Assembly (NCBI RefSeq): GCF_036850765.1
Contig: NC_089495.1
Coordinates: forward strand, 24,458,875-24,522,874
Reading direction: 5' to 3'
DNA: 64,000 nt
From: Saccopteryx bilineata
Taxonomy: Eukaryota; Chordata; Mammalia; Chiroptera; Emballonuridae
Shown here: piece by piece, positions 10,986 through 23,805 of the stretch
How the letters are laid out: every line of letters begins with the position of its first letter
Position numbering within the stretch: the first letter of the stretch is position 1
Notes under the pieces: model-generated
The model's database searches: none
What the model saw: the letters and a program-made list of their open reading frames with translations, nothing else
What the model was told of the DNA's origin: nothing
Made by a program: the position numbers and the translations under genes

Positions 10986-12904
10986 AGAACTTAACAATAA
11001 GCTATATATAGATAGAAATAGATAAAAAAGCAATGTGCCTGGAAACTTTTCTCCCCACAATGTGCAGAAGCTTTTCTCAGGTTTTTATATAGTGTCAAAG
11101 TATATAAAGTATTAGTCCTGCTAAAAATACAGGATAATTATTAGAGAATTATTGAGAGATCAAACTATGTGGAATTTTCTGGTAAGGAATTATATTACTT
11201 CCCCACTGAGACATGTGGTAATAATTCCTAACTACCCATAGCTAAATACTGCTTTGCTATTATATGTGAAATACATGAATTCTAAAAATATGGAGATACA
11301 CTTAATTTAAGCACAAATCTCACCAGTTCCTGAAAGTCACCACAATAGAACGTACAGCAGACCGAATTTCTTCAGCTTGTGTGTGTCGGCCAGAGCAATG
11401 TGGATGGTCAGCTATGTTCTCCACCATGTTACCTCAGTGGCTGGAGCCAGTTCATTGCAACCCTTCAGCCAACTCGTAAACCTAGCCTGTAGGATCCCAA
11501 GGAAGTTCTTGTTCATGATCACACACAATGAATGGGGAAATAACCTCAAGGGATAGAGATAGCTTGCACATATCTATTTTCACACACAAACAACTTCTTG
11601 GTTCTTTTAATTTTGACAGCAGGAAGAATATGCTAGGTAGACTCTTGACGTCCTAAACAAGTCGTCCTTCTGACCTCTGCGTGGATCAGCAGACTGCGGT
11701 CCCTGCAGAATTTAGGACTAATTGCACCAAGAAAGAACCTCTCTGAAAGCAAAAATGTGGGCTTGGTCATTAGATCATTTTGCATGCTGTGAAAACTATA
11801 TTTGGCATCATTAACAGCTGCTTACATGAAGTGTTCAGCACTGAGAATTGTATTTTCTGATATTGCTTGCAATTATGGAGATGTTCATAGATCAATTTTT
11901 ATCTCATCCAAACTCGAAACTAAGAAATAAAGTAGTCTATAATAGCATGTCCCTTCTATTTGAGACTTTGCTAATTTTCTTGGTTTTTTTGTTTTGTTTT
12001 GTTTTTAAATTCTGTGATGGAAAAGGAATCTTTCAGTGATCTTCCCTGAATACACATCATGATCACTTATCATTTCCTAAATGATTCAAGCAGCAGTCTT
12101 GTTTTTAGAATATTTCCACTGAAATGCAGGTCCTGGAATTTCAGGGCTGATTAGAAAAAAAAAAGCATTCTAATGATTTCTTAACAAAATCTGTCTAAGT
12201 CAGGGACAGGTGAAGCTGGCAGAGTGGGGATAGGAAGCTCAATCCCAAAATGTTAGCTATTTGCAATCACTTTGTGATTGCCTTGGTTTATATTATGACA
12301 GCCAGGGTGATTAATAAGCAGAGGTGCTGGAATGAGCTAGCATAAGGCTCAGAAAGTCTGAGTGGCCCAGCCTGGTACATGGTAACACCCATTGGTGTGC
12401 TTGGTGATAAACAGCCAGCAAAACCAATGCCAGCCCCCTAACCCCCCCAACCTCCCAACCACCACCAAGCCCAAATTTGGCTTGGAGCATTTGATATGGT
12501 ATAAACCCTCCCCCCACAGCTGTTTTCACACAACCGACATGATGTCACTGAACATGGAATTAGAGAAACGTACTCATGGAAGTGTCCTATTTGATTAGGC
12601 TGTCTGGTTAAATGGCTTTCACTTACCTTTTCTGTAGCATAGGAATAGTTACTATGGTGAAATATGTAGCATGATGTCACTGTCCTGTCAGTGCCTTTGT
12701 TCAAATAAAAACCAAGACCTCTGGACTCACCTTTATAATCGGTGCCTTTGACCAACATGTAGGAATGACAAGCTGACACAATGAAGAGGAAAGAGATGAC
12801 GGATTGTACTGGTAGGCAGGTAACTGCTGGACTAGGTAGGAATCATGGTGACCGAGTTTTAGTCCAGATTGCCAATAATGAGAATGTTTGGGACAGATCA
12901 CTTC
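10986..12904. other. unassigned noncoding DNA
   Basis: About 1.9 kb without a recognisable gene or repeat. The block at 11340-11560 is less AT-rich than its surroundings. The frames at 12311-12779 overlap on both strands and show no domain. Confidence 0.35.
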
Positions 12905-13100
12905 ATTCAGCATTTCAACATTCATTAGTTCATTTTCGAATGCCTACTATGTGCCAGACATTGAAAGATAAGATGGTAAAAAAGTAGATATTCTACCTTT
13001 AAATAGTTTATATAACTTAGTGGGAAAGAATAAAACAAGCATTAATATCAGAGTGAGCTAAGGGCTAGCATAGAGCCGGGGAAACACATGGGAGGGAACT
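12905..13100 (+). repeat. L2-like LINE 3' end
   Basis: 'ttcgaatgcctactatgtgc' followed by 'agacattgaaagataagatg' is the characteristic L2 3' text. Confidence 0.6.
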
Positions 13101-13122
13101 GGAACCTGATCTTGCAGGGTGT

Positions 13123-13159
13123 TTTGTGGGCAGAACAGGTGATTTGTGGGCAGAACAGG
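13123..13159 (+). repeat. 20-bp tandem repeat, about 1.9 copies
   Basis: tttgtgggcagaacagg occurs exactly at 13123-13139 and again at 13143-13159, separated by tgat-like linker bases. Confidence 0.9.
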
Positions 13160-13249
13160 AGGGAACAGAAATCAGACAAGCAAAGGGGAAATATGCATCT
13201 TTGATTCCAGATCTCGGGTTTCAATATTTCACCTTTAAGTATGATCTTT

Positions 13250-13510
13250 ATTTTAGACTTTCTTTACTTATTTTTTTTAAAGGAAACCCTTTTTCACCTT
13301 GACAACAATTTTTTTTCATTCCAAATTTGCGAAGTTTTTGTAATAAGTGTGGAATTTTATCAGATATTTTTCTACACGTATTGAAATAATTGTGTTTTTT
13401 CCCCTTTATCCTTTAATGAGGTGAATCCAAGTGATATATTTCCGAATGTTAGACTAACATATTTCTGGAAAAAATATATACACACACATAATTACATATA
13501 TGAGCACGTG

Positions 13511-13551
<41 letters not shown>

Positions 13552-14271
13552 TTTTTGAGTCTCTGCTAATGAGATTGTCCTGCAATTCCTTTTTTATAAT
13601 AGCTATGTTGGGTCTGGATGTCCAGGTTAGGCTGGCCACATAAAATGCATTAGAAAGTGGTTCCTTTTTCCCTTCTTACTTTCTTGGAAGAGCTTGTATA
13701 ACATGACTGTAATTTCTTCCTTACCTTTTTGAGAGAATTCACCAGTGAAACCATCTTGGCCTGAAGGTCCACTAAGGGAATGTTTTCAACTCAAGGTTCT
13801 GTTCATTTACAAGATTCAGGATTCTTCAGATTTTCCATTCTTTTCATGTTGGTTTTAATTTGGGATTTTTCAAGAAATTTGTCTTGCTATTTAATCAAAC
13901 TGTCAAATTTATTGACATAAAGTTGTTACTCTTATCTTTTTTACACCTGTGGGGTCTCTATATGTCCCATTTGTTTTTATACCTGAGATTTATCATTTTT
14001 GCCACCATTTTTTTCTTAAACAGGCTTGTAAGCTGTTTGTTTAATTATAGTAGTCTTTCCCAAGAGAAACTGTGGGCTTTGTTTTCTTTCTGCTTTATTG
14101 TTTTATGTTGTTTATTTTTTTTTCATTTTTTACTTTCTTTGGGTTTGCTTCCCTTATTTTCTAACTTCTTGAGTTGGAAGGTTAGGTTATTTATACTTAA
14201 CCTCCCAAATATATGCATGTAAGCTTATAAATTTCTATGTAATCAGAATTTTAGCTATATTCTCTAAGTTT
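13250..14271 (-). mobile_element. old L1 LINE, left part (split by younger L1)
   Basis: Degenerate ORF2 text of an old L1M-type element on the minus strand. Recognisable plus-strand strings include 'tttatcctttaatgaggtga', 'gagagaattcaccagtgaaa' and 'gtcaaatttattgacataaa', in the order expected for reversed ORF2. The frame is destroyed by substitutions and indels. It continues at 16983, directly across the younger L1. A (TG)n tract lies inside it. Confidence 0.75.
13513..13550. repeat. (TG)n microsatellite
   Basis: Nineteen TG dinucleotides, preceded by a shorter CA-rich tract at 13480-13490. It lies within the old L1. Confidence 0.95.
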
Positions 14272-14287
14272 TGATATGGATATTTTT
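14272..14287 (+). repeat. 16-bp target-site duplication, left copy
   Basis: tgatatggatattttt here is identical to 16967-16982. The pair brackets the younger L1 and marks its insertion point in the old L1. Confidence 0.9.
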
Positions 14288-16966
14288 TTTTATAAATTTT
14301 TATTAATGTTGATGGGATGACATTAATAATTCAGGGTACATATATTCAAAGAAAACATGTCTAGGTTATCTTGTCATTAAATTATGTTGCATACCCCTCG
14401 CCCAGAGTCAGATTGTCCTCCGTCACCCTCTGTCTAGTTTTCTCTGTGCCCCTCCCCCTCCCCCTAACTCTCTCCCTCCCTCCCTCCTGCATCCTCCCTC
14501 CCCCCACCCCTGGTAACCACCACTCTCTTGTCCATGTCTCTTAATCTCGTTTTTATGTTCCACCAATGTATGGAATCATGTAGTTCTTGTTTTTTTCTGA
14601 TTTACTTATTTCACTCCGTATAATGTTATCAAGATCCCACCATTTTGCTGTAAATGATCTGATGTCATCATTTCTTATGGCTGAGTAGTCTTCCATAGTG
14701 TATATGTGCCACATCTTCTTTATCCAGTCTTCTACTGAAGGGTTTTTTGGTTGTTTCCATGTCTTGGCCACTGTGAACAGTGCTGCAATGAACATGGGGC
14801 TACATGTGTCTTTACGTATCAATGATTCTGAGGTTTTGGGGTATATACCCAGTAGAGGAATTGCTGGGTCATAAGGTAGTTCTATTTGCAGTTTTTTGAG
14901 GAACCACCATACTTTCCTCCATAATGGTTGTACTACTTTACAGTCCCACCAACAGTGGATGAGGGTTCCTTTTTCTCCACAGCCTCTCCAACATTTGCTA
15001 TTACCTGTCTTGTTGATAATAGCTAATCTAACAGGGGTGAGGTGGTATCTCATTGTAGTTTTGATTTGCATTTCTCTAATAACTAATGAAGCTGAGCATC
15101 TTTTCATATATCTGTTGGCCATTTGTATTTCTTCCTGGGAGAAGTGTCTGTTCATGTCCTCTTCCCATTTTTTTATTGGATTGTTTGTTTGTTTGTTGTT
15201 GAGTTTTATGAGTTCTTTGTAAATTTTGGATATTAGGCCCTTATCTGAGCTGTTGTTTGAAAATATCATTTCCCATTTAGTTGGCTGTCTGTTTATTTTG
15301 ATATCAGTTTCTCTTGCTGAGCAAAAACTTTTTATTCTGATGTAGTCCCATTCATTTATCTTTGCCTTCACTTCTCTTGCCATTGGAGTCAAGTTCATAA
15401 AATGTTCTTTAAAATCCAGGTCCATGAGTTTAGTGCCTATGTCTTCTTCTATGTACTTTATTGTTTCAGATCTTATATTAGGTCTTTGATCCATTTTGAA
15501 TTTTAGTACACGGGGACAGGTTGTAGTCGAGTTTCATTCTTTTGCATGTGGCTTTCCAGTTTTCCCAACACCATTTGTTGAAGAGGCTTTCTTTTCTCCA
15601 TTTTGTGTTGTTGGCCCCTTTATCAAAGATTATTTGACCATATATATGTGGTTTTATTTCTGGGCTTTCTATTCTGTTCCATTGGTCTGAGTGTCTATTT
15701 TTCTGCCAATACCATACAGTTTTGATTATTGTGGCCCTATAATATAGTTTAAAGTCAGGTATTGTAATGCCCCCAGCTTCATTCTTTTTCCTTAGGATTG
15801 CTTTGGCTATTCGGGGTTTTTTATAGTTCCATATAAATCTTATGATTTTTTGTTCTATTTCTTTAAAAAATGTCATAGGAATTTTGATGGGAATTGCATT
15901 AAATTTATATATTACTTTGGGTAATATGGCCATTTTAATTATATTTATTCTTCCTATCCAAGAACAAGGAATATTTTTCCATCTCATTGTGTCTTTTTCT
16001 ATTTTTCTTAGCAATGCCTTGTAGTTTTCATTATATAGGTCCTTTACATTCTTTGTTATGTTTATTCCTAGGTATTTTATTTTTTTTGTTGCAATCGTGA
16101 AGGGGATTATTTTTTTGAGTTCGTTTTCTAATATTTCATTGTTGGCATATAGAAAGGCTATGGACTTTTGTATGTTAATTTTGTATCCTGCGACCTTACT
16201 GTATTGGTTTATTGTTTCTAGTAATCTTTTTGTGGAGTCCTTTGGGTTTTCGATGTATAGGATCATATCATCAGCAAAATTGATACCTTTACTTCTTCTT
16301 TTCCAATATGGATGCCTTTTATTTCTTTGTCTTGTCTGATTGCTCTGGCCAGAACTTCTAGCACCACGTTAAATAAGAGTGGAGAGAGTGGAGAACCCTG
16401 TCGTGTTCCTGATTTAAGGTGGAAAGTCCTCAGTTTTACGCCATTTAATATGATGTTGGCTGATGGTTTATCATATATGGCCTTTATCATGTTGAGATAT
16501 TTTCCTTCTATACCCATTTTGTTGAGAGTCTTAAACATAAAATTGTGTTGTATTTTATTGAAAGCCTTTTCTGCGTCTATTGATAAGATCATGTGGTTTT
16601 TGTTCTTTGTTTTGTTGATATGGTGTATTACGTTAACCGTTTTACGTATGTTGAACCATCCTTGAGATTCTGGGATGAATCCCACTTGATCATGATGTAT
16701 TATTTTTTTAATATGTTGTTGTATTCGATTTGCCAGTATTTTGTTTAGTATTTTAGCATCTGTATTCATTAGAGATATTGGTCTGTAGTTTTCTTTCTTT
16801 GTGCCATCCTTGCCTGGTTTTGGTATGAGGGTTATGTTGGCCTCATAAAATGTGTTTGGAAGTATTGCTTCTTCTTCAATTTTTTGGAAGACTTTGAGTA
16901 GAATAGGAACCAAGTCTTCTTTGAATGTTTGATAGAATTCACTAGTATAACTGTCTGGGCCTGGAC
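14288..16966 (-). mobile_element. L1 LINE, 5'-truncated, inserted into an older L1
   Basis: A 2.68-kb element running right to left. It ends on the left in an A-rich tail (T run near 14283-14291 on the plus strand) and a bat-style 3' UTR (14292-14550, with a C/T-rich middle). The body is the C-terminal two-thirds of ORF2. It lacks the 5' UTR, ORF1 and the endonuclease part of ORF2, which is the usual L1 5' truncation. An exact 16-bp target duplication flanks it, and the host L1 text resumes without loss on either side. The reading frames are far better kept than those of the host element, so it is clearly younger. Confidence 0.95.
14553..16913 (-). pseudogene. L1 ORF2 reverse-transcriptase remnant
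   Basis: Three consecutive minus-strand frames together cover the reverse transcriptase and C-terminal region of L1 ORF2. Frame one (16913 to 16263) begins near the fingers with '[20 protein letters not shown]' and contains '[20 protein letters not shown]'. Frame two (16266 to 15478) starts with MILYIENPK, so a frameshift falls exactly at the FADD catalytic box: the FADDMILY codons are present near 16260-16290 but are read in another frame upstream. Frame three (15494 to 14553) carries the cysteine-rich C-terminal part ([19 protein letters not shown]) and ends with a natural-looking stop. The second frameshift is near 15490. With no promoter, ORF1 or endonuclease, the copy is dead. Confidence 0.93.
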
Positions 16967-16982
16967 TGATATGGATATTTTT
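16967..16982 (+). repeat. 16-bp target-site duplication, right copy
   Basis: Identical to 14272-14287. Sixteen bases is a typical length for an L1 target duplication. Confidence 0.9.
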
Positions 16983-18665
16983 AATATAATTTAGTTATTT
17001 TTTAAGTTTCATTGTAATGTTTTTTCTTTTACCCATAGGTTATTTAAAAGTGTGTTGCTTTAATTTTAAACATTTGGAGATTATAGAGTTATTTTTCTAT
17101 ACTTGAATTCTAACTTAATTTCACAGTGGGCAGAGAATATACATTGTATGATCATTTGGTACTTTGAAATTTGAGACTTGCATTATTTCTCATCATATGG
17201 TCTAGTTTTGACAAAAAGTCGATGTGCACTTGTAAATAATATGTATTTTGCTTATTTTAAATGCAGTGTATTATAAATGCTAAGTAGGCAAGTTTGTAAT
17301 TATGCTAGTTAAATCTGGTCTCACCTTATTGATTTTTCATTTTTGACTGTTCTGTCAACAATAGGGAAGTTATGCTAAAATCTCTAACTTTGTGGATTTA
17401 CCTTTACTTTTTATAATTTAAGGCTTTGTTATTAACTATGAAAAATTAAGAATGTATGTCTTTCTGAAGGAATCTCTTATTATTATGATTTTGTCTTACT
17501 TACTTAATACTTTAAAGTCTAATTTATTATTCATATAGGAATAATTTGTCCTTCAAAGTAGAGTATTCACTTTGTTTAAATTAGATATAGCTACTGATAT
17601 GTGATAAATGTATCCTGCTTGGGTTTGATGGAACTTGTTGACCTTATGGCCTGATATCTTTTGTTTGGATTTGAACACAGGTGGTCTGTATAGATATTCT
17701 GTCCCAATATTTTTCCATTCATCCATTTAGGGTTTCTAATCACTTATATGTTACTCCTTTATACCATGTCTTTATGTTCTTTTTTATAATTTCTACTTTT
17801 TCCTCTCTATACTTCAGTCCAGATATTTTCTACTAATCAATTTTTCTGTTCATTAGTCCTCTTCTTCTGGGTCAGTTCTGCTGTTAAGCCTGTCTACAGT
17901 GTTTTACATTTCAATTATTATATAACTTTCAGTTTTGAAATTTTCATTTTCTGCTTAATTATTGATTTCAGTTCTAGGATGAAATTCCTCATCTTGTCAT
18001 CTGCTTTATTAAACATAGTAATGACATTTATTTTAACATCTATGTATAACTGCTATATTTAAACCGTCTGCGAAGTCATTTCTGCTACCTTTTCTCCTAG
18101 TTTTTGGACAGTTGATCGTGTATTTTGCATACTTGGTAATTTTGGGTTGAGTATCAGACATTTTGTACAAACACATTTTTTAAGGCTCTGCATGATGACA
18201 TATATCTTAGGAAAGATTGTCTGTTCTTCTGGAAGGAACTGAATTAGGGATAGTTCTGCTTGATCCAAACAGGATCTGAGATGATTCAAGGTTGTATTTC
18301 AAACTTTGTGAAAACTTGCTCTTTTCAGTTTCCCCTATTAGTTCAGGGATCTCAACCAAAGGACTGGGTCCTTTCATATTATGGACCCTGGACCCCAGTT
18401 ACTTACTCCCAGGCCATGACACTATTGAAATCTCTGAGCCACGGCTTTCTGCTCAGCTTCTCTGCCTCATACTGCGTGTGAGTAGGCAATTGCCTCATGG
18501 GAAACACATTTCCCTTCTTTCCAGATCTTGATCCCCAATTTCTAGCTGTCTTAGTCATTCTCTAATGCCTTCAAACACTTTTTTCCCCTCTGGCATCTAT
18601 AGTTGTTGGAAGTTTTAGTTGATACAAGCTACTGTTATAGCTGGAATCAGAAATCCTGCCACTGA
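16983..18665 (-). mobile_element. old L1 LINE, right part
   Basis: Continuation of the old L1 after the younger insertion. 'ttttacccataggttattta' then 'aagtgtgttgctttaatttt' follow directly from the text before 14272. Further on, 'tgtgcacttgtaaataatat', 'tcttcttctgggtcagttct' and 'acttggtaattttgggttga' match the upstream part of old L1 in reverse. All frames are degenerate. The right boundary is uncertain. Confidence 0.65.
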
Positions 18666-19524
18666 AGATTTTAAGCCTTGTAATGATGTCATCTGATTGA
18701 CACGTTAGAAAGATTTTCTTGAACCATCAGTAACCTCATCTGTGCAATGAAGGATCTTGATAAAAAGTGGGCTTGAAGGCCCTTTTCAATTCTGATATTT
18801 GGCAAGTCTTGAAAGTATTAATAGTATGTGATACCACTGTTTCAAGCTGCAGAAAGCTCAGGGATTTTAGTATTAGTAACTGACAGTTAGGAAAGAGGTA
18901 AGCTCTGGGGAAACTGTCCTAAACGACTTTCATCCAAGGTGTCTTCTTGTGTGGCTTCCTTGCTGTGCTTCTGGCCAGCGGCCTGCAGCATCCTCTTGTC
19001 TCTGAGCCCTGGACATCTGGGAACCCAGGCTGTTTCCCCAGCAGCCTGCCCACTTTCTCCTCTTGAAGTGCTGTCCCATTCTGCATCCTCTTCTAAAATG
19101 TTTCTACAGGAGAATAAGTTCCACCCCGTGCCCTGGCTTTTTTCTACACACACTTAAAAAAATTCCTGTTCTCTCAGTATGACTGTTATATTAAGCAAAT
19201 TCACTTCGGATAATAAAAGCTCCCATTTGATGTTACATCCTCATAGTAAAGTGTGTGCACTTTATAGACTTAGCAGGGTTTGTTTCTGTGACAAAAAGCA
19301 GAATAGCATTTCAGGCTCTGCTGAGTAGGAATATCTCTGTAGGGGGTCTTTTCCGGTATTTGTTAAATTCCACTTGAAAGCGATTGACTGTTCTACGGAC
19401 ATTTAAATTTGGTCCTAGGTCTGACACAAGCTAAGAGGATGTCACTTTACAGACCTTAGGTCTTTGGGAAATAAAGCAAAGTTGAATTTATTCCTCAGTT
19501 CACATGGAGCTATGATTTTTCTTT
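18666..19524. other. unassigned noncoding DNA
   Basis: The stretch 18887-19157 is GC-richer with overlapping short frames on both strands, without a recognisable domain. The rest is AT-rich and unassigned. Confidence 0.3.
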
Positions 19525-19920
19525 TCTTTAAAATTTAATTTATGGGCATACAGGTTCAGGTGTACAACTCGATAAAACATCAGCTGCACACTACATTGTG
19601 TGCCCATTGCCCCAAGCAAAGTCTCTTTTGTCCTCATTATCTCCCTTGGCCCACTGGCCCACCTCTATTTCCCCCCACCGCTGTTACCTCTGGTTATCAC
19701 CACACTGTTGTTTGTGTCTACGTTATTATTATTATTATTTGCTTAATCTCTTCACCTTCTCGGATTTAGTCCTCTACTCTCCGCCTCTCTGACAGCTGTC
19801 TGTCTTTTTCATGTGTCTATGTCTCTTTTTCTATTTTGTTTATCAGTTTAATTTGTTCATTAGAATCCATATATAAGTGAGATCATGTGGTATTTGTCTT
19901 TTTCTGACAGGCTTATTTAC
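19525..19920 (-). mobile_element. L1 3'-end fragment
   Basis: Plus-strand text 'acaggttcaggtgtacaact', 'cccattgccccaagcaaagt', then 'atccatatataagtgagatc' is the reverse of an L1 3' UTR and the very end of ORF2. Confidence 0.7.
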
Positions 19921-22044
19921 AGGACTGCCTTTTAAAAAGGTTTGAAGAGTTCATTGTAATGCAAATAATATTTATTATATAAAAATATAAAAAAGTATAA
20001 GAAAAAAACAGCAGAAGTTCTATCTCTCTATAACCATGGTTAATTTTTAAAATTTTCGTCTTACCTTTTGTGTACTTTTTCACATGGACAGAGTCATTCA
20101 TAATTTGGGTTTTTGAATATTGCTTTAAAGCTGATACTTAAATTATAAGTGTGTTTTTTTATGTTACTATAAACTCAGAAGCATTGTTTTAATGGTATAT
20201 ATACATATACATAATAACATTTTGTTATGGTTCCTGTCCTTTTAAAGGTAGATATTTATCTCATTGTTTCTTTATTGTTGAATTAATTTTATATCATAAA
20301 TAACATTCTTTGAAGAAAATTTATTTGAAGACAATGGCTAGAAATTGTCAAACTAAGACATTAACTTCCCGTTATCTTAATACTGCTTTTGATAACATAT
20401 CTAAGTGTTTCTTTACTATATTTCATTTCCTTCTTCTTATTTCTAAAAATTGTACATATATCTTATTATACATACATTACTCCTTGACCACTTCTACCTG
20501 ACTCTCTTTATAGACTTGTCAGGTATGGAAGATAGTTGTCTCTTACAACCCACGTTCTTTTTTGACTGAACTATAAATATTTCATGGTTTACATCTTCCC
20601 CCCAAAAACATCTCTTTAGGGTCTGCTTCTCTCGTTGTCCTAGTCAGTATGCCTTTGCCACTCTGTAGCTGACTGGGCCTGATTGTTTTCTAGATTTATT
20701 ACGACAGATGTATAGACTAAGAAATTAACAAGTGAGTTTAAGGTGGAGCCTCCTAGCCAGTTTGAGGCCTATGAACAGGATTTTTTTTGAGTTAGATCAG
20801 TGACATAAGAATCATAATATCATAGTCAAAGGAAGTGCTATTATTGCAGCTGAAGGAGTACATAGTAGCTCCAGCTAACTGCTTAGCTTTTAACTGGTTA
20901 AAAGACAAACATAAGCCTTAACTTTTTATTTTGCTGGTTGTCGAAAAGTTTAAAAGGTCATTTGATGACTAACTAGTGTTAAAGAAATTCCTTTGACAGC
21001 TGTGATCCTTACTGAAGCCTAGAAATCCCAGCAAGTGGTATAGTGTCTAGCACTTAGAGGAACATTCTTCATTGACTAGAATTTCACATGTAATACAATC
21101 ATATGGTAATGTAATGCACGGTGGTTTTATCTAGCCATTGCTTCTTCTTTCTTTGTTTACCTGGATTAACCAGCTTTGGTGATTATTTTGGGATTGTTGC
21201 TTTCTGATAAACTCTGCTAAGAAGCTATGAATAGATAGCTATTCTAAACCCTTCAGAGTCTGAGATCAGTGGATATTAGCTAAAAGTATAAAGTTAATGT
21301 TTTGAGACAGAACAACTAAGAAATGGGTATCTGTTTTGGAACTAACTTGTTGTATGACCTTTTATAATTCCCTCAATTTTTCTGAAATGTATGTTTTCTT
21401 AAGTGCATAGCATGATAGTATGACACCATCACTGTTCTTTTCAGGACATCTTATTGGCTAATTTTATAAAACTTGAACTGTAAAGATATGAATAAAGAAT
21501 CATTTGTGACAATTGCTATTTTTTAAAGGTTCCTTTGCTTTGAATGCCATATCTGAATAACAGATTGTTTTTCCAGATGTTATTGGCTCATATTTCCTTC
21601 TGGTGAATTAATTGTTGGTTCCTGCCTATGTTTCTCAGGATTTGTATTATTTCTCTGTTTTAGGTAAGGTTTTTATAAATGTTAGATGTTTTAGAGTTTG
21701 GATTCAATTCAGATAGAGGATATTTCCAATGAACTCTTGCTTGTCCACTTCCTCCCTTGAGAATGGTAAAACACAGCTCTCTCCTATTCTCTGATAGGGC
21801 AAGGGCTACTATTGTTTTTTCTCTCCTAATATATTGAGTATACTGACCCCTTCACCTAAACCTTAGGTCAAAGGAAAAGCAGTGATTGTTTTTAATTGGC
21901 TGATTGCTACCATATGCTTTCCTATTTGTGGGATCCAAAAAAAGAAAGAGTGACTCCCCTCCCCCATAAAAAGGAGATGAAAAGAGGACCTGTAGAACAT
22001 GGCACAAAGATTTCAGCTTTGACCATTGATGACAAGCATACCAT
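19921..22044. other. unassigned AT-rich DNA
   Basis: The first 400 bases resemble a degenerate old interspersed repeat (text like 'ctctctataaccatggttaa'), but I cannot assign the family. The rest has no gene or repeat I recognise. Confidence 0.3.
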
Positions 22045-22270
22045 GATGTGAATGTTAGCCCTGTCACTTGCTAACTGTGCAACCTTGAGCAAGCTGGTTA
22101 CCTCATCAGGGCCTCAAGGTTCCTAACTTATGAAATTACTATAATCATTACTATGATGGGTAAAGAATACGTAGCTGATGAGGTCGTTATGAAGATTACA
22201 TGTGGTAATTGTCCTAAAGTGCTTAGAAGGGTGTCTGGCCCATATTATACACTTAAAGATATTAGCTGAA
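22045..22270 (+). repeat. MIR-type ancient SINE
   Basis: 'ctaactgtgcaaccttgagc' is the MIR core. 'gggcctcaaggttcctaact' and a tail with 'gtcctaaagtgcttagaa' follow in order. Confidence 0.75.
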
Positions 22271-23659
22271 CAAATAAACACATAAAAATACCCTGAGTCA
22301 AAGAGCAAAATGCTGTGCTCCAATTTATGAAAGATTAAACCTCTTGTATTTGCAGGATTCTTAATGACTTATCCCAGCAAGTTGCTGTGGAGGAAGTTCG
22401 CTCTGTCCCTACCCGGGGGTGTTCTTTCAGTGAGCTCTGAGCACAGTCCGGCCATCTGCTCCATTGCTCTCCTGAAAGCTTAGGTCGTCGCTGTAACTCC
22501 TTCACTGCTCCCAATGACTGCCTGCCATGAATGTTTCATGTGAGGTGGAACTGCTATAAAAGCAAGCCCCGAAAGCAGGAAGGGGACTGCCAGAATTGTC
22601 ATTCTGTTGAGTCAGGGAGGGCTTCCGCCTTCCATTCATCAAAAAAGATGAAGCATTTATCATGGAGCTAGACCAACAACTGAAAAGAAAGACTTGAGTT
22701 TTTTTCCCATTCTTGCCTACTTCAAGGAAAGTCTTTTAGTAACTAATTTTCCACCTAGTTATTAAAATTGACCAATAATATGACATGTGTTACAAATCAC
22801 CGGTCCCTGGGTCTCAAGTAAAATGTGATTTGTAAATAATATTGTTCTGTTTTACTGTGGACACTCCTTGATCTTAGATTTTATTTTTCCCAATATCTTT
22901 TGTTGAACACATTTTGCTTATAAAGAGACTTGGAAGTGCACATTTCAGCAAGTGTCTGATGCATTTTTTGGATTTATAGAGCCAGCTACCTGGCAATGTT
23001 GTCAAAAGGAGAAGTGACACTTAGAATGAAGTATAGAACCAAGCCAAGTAGTCGGTAAAATACTTCTTGTGCTTTTTCTTTGAGATTATCTTATTCTGGG
23101 AGCCTAGGAGACTCAAAATGTCCTTATTTTGATACATTTTTTCTGATGATCATTTTAAAAAACCTTCAGAAGTGACATTTATTAGTCTTGTATTTTCTCT
23201 GATCTTACTTGAAAAGTTTTGCCTATTAAATGTGAGTACTTTGAGACAATGTTTTTAGAAAGTTTACAGAAATTTTGTATTATGCTCCATTGAAATTCTC
23301 GTTTTTCACATTGCAGTGTAACAACACCCAGATGAAACAAGCCTCATGCAGAGTGCACGGCTAAGATCGCGCTATCTCCTCGCCAGGCTGAGCTTTGCCT
23401 ATATCTGAAAATCTGTGTGCTGAGTCTTAGCTTTTAGTAGCCTTGGTTCCTCTAGAAGGCATATGTGTGAGTGTGTTTATGTGTGGAGCTCTGAATTACT
23501 TGTTTAAGGGTAGTGTAGAATGTTGATGTGTATAAGCTGTGGAAAGCAGATGTCTTTAATGCAAAATATATTTTCACGTGCAAATATGCTTGAATTCTTT
23601 TCATTTCTATTAAAAGAATTTACAGAATCATGCTGTGGTTTGAAAAATGGTTTTGTTAT
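22271..23659. other. unassigned noncoding DNA with moderately GC-rich part
   Basis: The part at 22375-22640 is less AT-rich with several CpGs and includes the TATA-like motif listed separately. No gene is recognised. Beyond 22640 the DNA is AT-rich and unassigned. Confidence 0.3.
22511..22562 (+). promoter_or_regulatory. CCAAT + TATA-like core promoter motif pair
   Basis: ccaat at 22511-22515 and tataaaag at 22555-22562 have spacing usual for a vertebrate TATA promoter (about 40 bases apart), followed by a GC-richer stretch. No open frame, splice site or known transcript start supports it, so it may be chance. Confidence 0.15.
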
Positions 23660-23805
23660 ACAGTAGAGGGTGGATAGCTGGTGATGGAAGGAGGCTTGTC
23701 TTGGGTTGGAAACACACATTGCAAAATGCAGATGATGTGTCAGAATTGTGCACCTGAAACCTGTACAATTAACTAGTGTCACCAAAATAAAATCAATAAC
23801 AAAAT
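23660..23805 (+). mobile_element. L1 3' UTR tail fragment
   Basis: 'ggtgatggaaggaggcttgt', 'gtgcacctgaaacctgtaca' and 'gtgtcaccaaaataaaatc' match the 3' tail at 49985-50190. This tail type ends in an A-rich segment. Confidence 0.65.

Noticed and set aside
13486..13551. CRISPR-like or satellite array
   Set aside because: Only a dinucleotide microsatellite. No spacer structure anywhere in the window.
14896..16665. Plus-strand frames rich in F/L/I with membrane-like stretches
   Set aside because: They are antisense shadows of L1 ORF2.
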